Positions 4,713-5,738 of a stretch of DNA of 5,738 bases are shown here, in pieces (the first letter of the stretch is position 1; each line of letters opens with the position of its first letter). Source of the DNA: Candidatus Sivonenia alaskensis PMM_0068 (GTDB lineage Bacteria; Cyanobacteriota; Cyanobacteriia; Gloeobacterales; PMM-0068); NCBI GenBank assembly GCA_949127685.1, contig CASBPW010000247.1, forward strand, positions 1 to 5,738. Direction: 5' to 3'. The notes beneath the pieces are model-generated. The model worked only from the letters and a program-made list of their open reading frames with translations. It was not told the DNA's origin and ran no database searches. Made by a program: the position numbers and the translations under genes.

Positions 4713-5432
4713 CTAACTGGTCGGCAAATGCGTAAGCACCATCCAAACGCCAATCCCCACCAAAAGCACGCCGCTGCCCTGCGTCAACACCCCACTATAT
4801 TTTCGAAGGGTCATCATGCCCTTGATCATGCCGGTGAATAGGCCAGCAAGAACCAGAGGAATACCGTGACCCAAGGCATAGCTAAAGAGAAAGGCAGCGC
4901 CTAACCAGGGACTTTTGCTGGTAGATACAAAACCCAAGAGGGCAAATAGGACCGGGCTGCTACAGGGAGAAGCCACCAAACCAAAAGTGGCACCAATAAA
5001 CAGGGGCTTCAAGGCAGTAGGCGGATTATAGGTATCGAGAAAAGCAAGGCGAGGTAATTGAAAATGGATGATTTCTAGTTGAAAAAGCCCTAAAATTACT
5101 GCTAAAAGGCCAATCAGGCTAAAAAAGAGCCAAGGATAGGGTAGTTGACCATAGATACTTCCTACCAACCCAGCTACCAATCCAAGGGCGGTGAGGGTCA
5201 GCGAGAGGCCCAGGATAAACCATAGACATTGAAGCGCAGTGTGGCTTAGAGATTTCTGCTCCTGCCCGGCAATATAGCCCACGGTGATGGGCAACATAGA
5301 AAGGGTACAGGGACTAAAACTGGTCAAGACGCCCGCCAAAAACACCAATCCGAGGGATAGAGGAGTGATCTGCGTTAAAGAGCCCTGGACCGCACTGGTC
5401 AGAGCCTGTTCCCACTGGAAGAAAGTTTCCAT
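4713..5432 (-). CDS. ccdA: CcdA-type cytochrome c biogenesis / thiol-disulfide interchange membrane protein
   Basis: The 239-residue protein is the usual CcdA length, with about six hydrophobic segments (near 27-47, 66-92, 100-118, 143-165, 175-198 and 212-233). The two redox cysteines are in the expected half-repeats: SPCTLSMLPIT with Cys42 in the first helix and ASPCSSPVL with Cys157 in the fourth. CcdA takes electrons from cytoplasmic thioredoxin and passes them across the membrane to thiol proteins. In cyanobacteria and chloroplasts these keep apocytochrome c haem-binding cysteines reduced for the CcsA/CcsB (system II) machinery. The ATG (5430-5432) gives the normal N-terminal length, but no clear Shine-Dalgarno precedes it. 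The gene is divergent from the unknown gene at the right edge. No terminator is visible in the 140 bases before pgk. Confidence 0.92.
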   Translation of the reverse strand: METFFQWEQALTSAVQGSLTQITPLSLGLVFLAGVLTSFSPCTLSMLPITVGYIAGQEQKSLSHTALQCLWFILGLSLTLTALGLVAGLVGSIYGQLPYPWLFFSLIGLLAVILGLFQLEIIHFQLPRLAFLDTYNPPTALKPLFIGATFGLVASPCSSPVLFALLGFVSTSKSPWLGAAFLFSYALGHGIPLVLAGLFTGMIKGMMTLRKYSGVLTQGSGVLLVGIGVWMVLTHLPTS

Positions 5433-5544
5433 GTTCTGCTTAGATACTGCCCTTTCCCAGAGTAATGGACAAGACGAGCAAAGGGCGAATCCTTAAGTTC
5501 GGCATTATGTGGGAACAATAAAGTTTAATAACGGATTGCGAAGT

Positions 5545-5550
5545 TATATT
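5545..5550 (+). promoter_or_regulatory. Putative -10 box for the right-edge gene
   Basis: TATATT matches five of six -10 consensus bases and would start transcription near 5557, about 35 bases before the ATG. The best -35 candidate, TTTAAT at 5524-5529, is weak and spaced only 15 bases away. Confidence 0.42.
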
Positions 5551-5580
5551 AAGAAAAGGAACGAATTCACTCGCCACTTT

Positions 5581-5585
5581 AGGAG
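5581..5585 (+). promoter_or_regulatory. Ribosome binding site of the right-edge gene
   Basis: AGGAG lies six bases before the ATG at 5592-5594, a near-ideal placement that supports a real gene starting there even though its product is not recognised. Confidence 0.8.
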
Positions 5586-5591
5586 CTGCAC

Positions 5592-5738
5592 ATGAATCCT
5601 TTTAACATCCAAAGCACTACGCTCAATGGCCTCAAGGCTTTTTACGCTGCTGAATTGGGTATTGCTACTGCTTCTGAACTGGGTATCAAGGCTTTAGGCC
5701 TCGATAGAATCGCTCGCCCGATTGTCGATATCCAGCGC
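5592..5738 (+). CDS. Unrecognised protein, N-terminal 49 residues (3' end outside window)
   Basis: The frame opens with ATG (5592) and runs to the window edge without a stop. It is preceded by a strong ribosome binding site and a good -10 box. I do not recognise the product. The visible part begins MNPFNIQSTTLNGLKAFYAA and is rich in Ala, Leu, Ile and Gly, with no signal peptide and no clear membrane helix. A short imperfect internal repeat is present: AAELGIATA (about 19-27) against ASELGIKAL (about 27-35). Alternating hydrophobic and small residues suggest amphipathic helices. The strong translation signals and T-ended codons suggest good expression. No function is proposed. Confidence 0.75.
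   Translation, partial: MNPFNIQSTTLNGLKAFYAAELGIATASELGIKALGLDRIARPIVDIQR

Overview
The window is a stretch of cyanobacterial chromosome. The best evidence is a 46-codon psbK gene (photosystem II subunit K, found only in oxygenic phototrophs) on the minus strand. It sits among housekeeping genes: a PlsC-type acyltransferase, tRNA-Ala, an FKBP-type prolyl isomerase lipoprotein, a RecB/Cas4-type nuclease, phosphoglycerate kinase (pgk) and CcdA. The genus cannot be read from this sequence.

Layout, left to right. 1-390 (+) is the 3' part of an acyltransferase gene cut by the window edge. 445-520 (+) is a complete tRNA-Ala(GGC) with its own promoter directly after the acyltransferase stop codon. 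521-722 has no gene but holds inverted repeats. 723-863 (-) is psbK. 864-1080 is intergenic, with the likely psbK promoter. 1081-1581 (-) is a SlyD-like FKBP lipoprotein. A short divergent region leads to 1654-2448 (+), a stand-alone PD-(D/E)XK nuclease with an apparent Fe-S cysteine set. 2449-3366 has no intact gene but is not empty. It holds a decayed, frameshifted 3' end of gcvP (glycine decarboxylase P-protein), a cluster of diverged palindromic repeats, a decayed integrase-core insertion-sequence transposase, and the pgk terminator. 3367-4572 (-) is pgk with a GTG start. 4713-5432 (-) is ccdA, upstream of pgk with no visible terminator between them. 5592-5738 (+) is the start of an unrecognised gene with a good ribosome binding site, cut by the right edge.

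The intact genes do not form one pathway. psbK serves photosystem II, and CcdA passes reducing power across the membrane for c-type cytochrome and thylakoid thiol chemistry. PGK serves the Calvin cycle and glycolysis, and the FKBP probably helps fold exported proteins. The most unusual part is the relic region at 2449-3240, a small graveyard where a gcvP fragment, a transposase fragment and degenerate repeats lie side by side. No CRISPR array, prophage or intact defence system is visible. I see no convincing new multi-gene system in this window.
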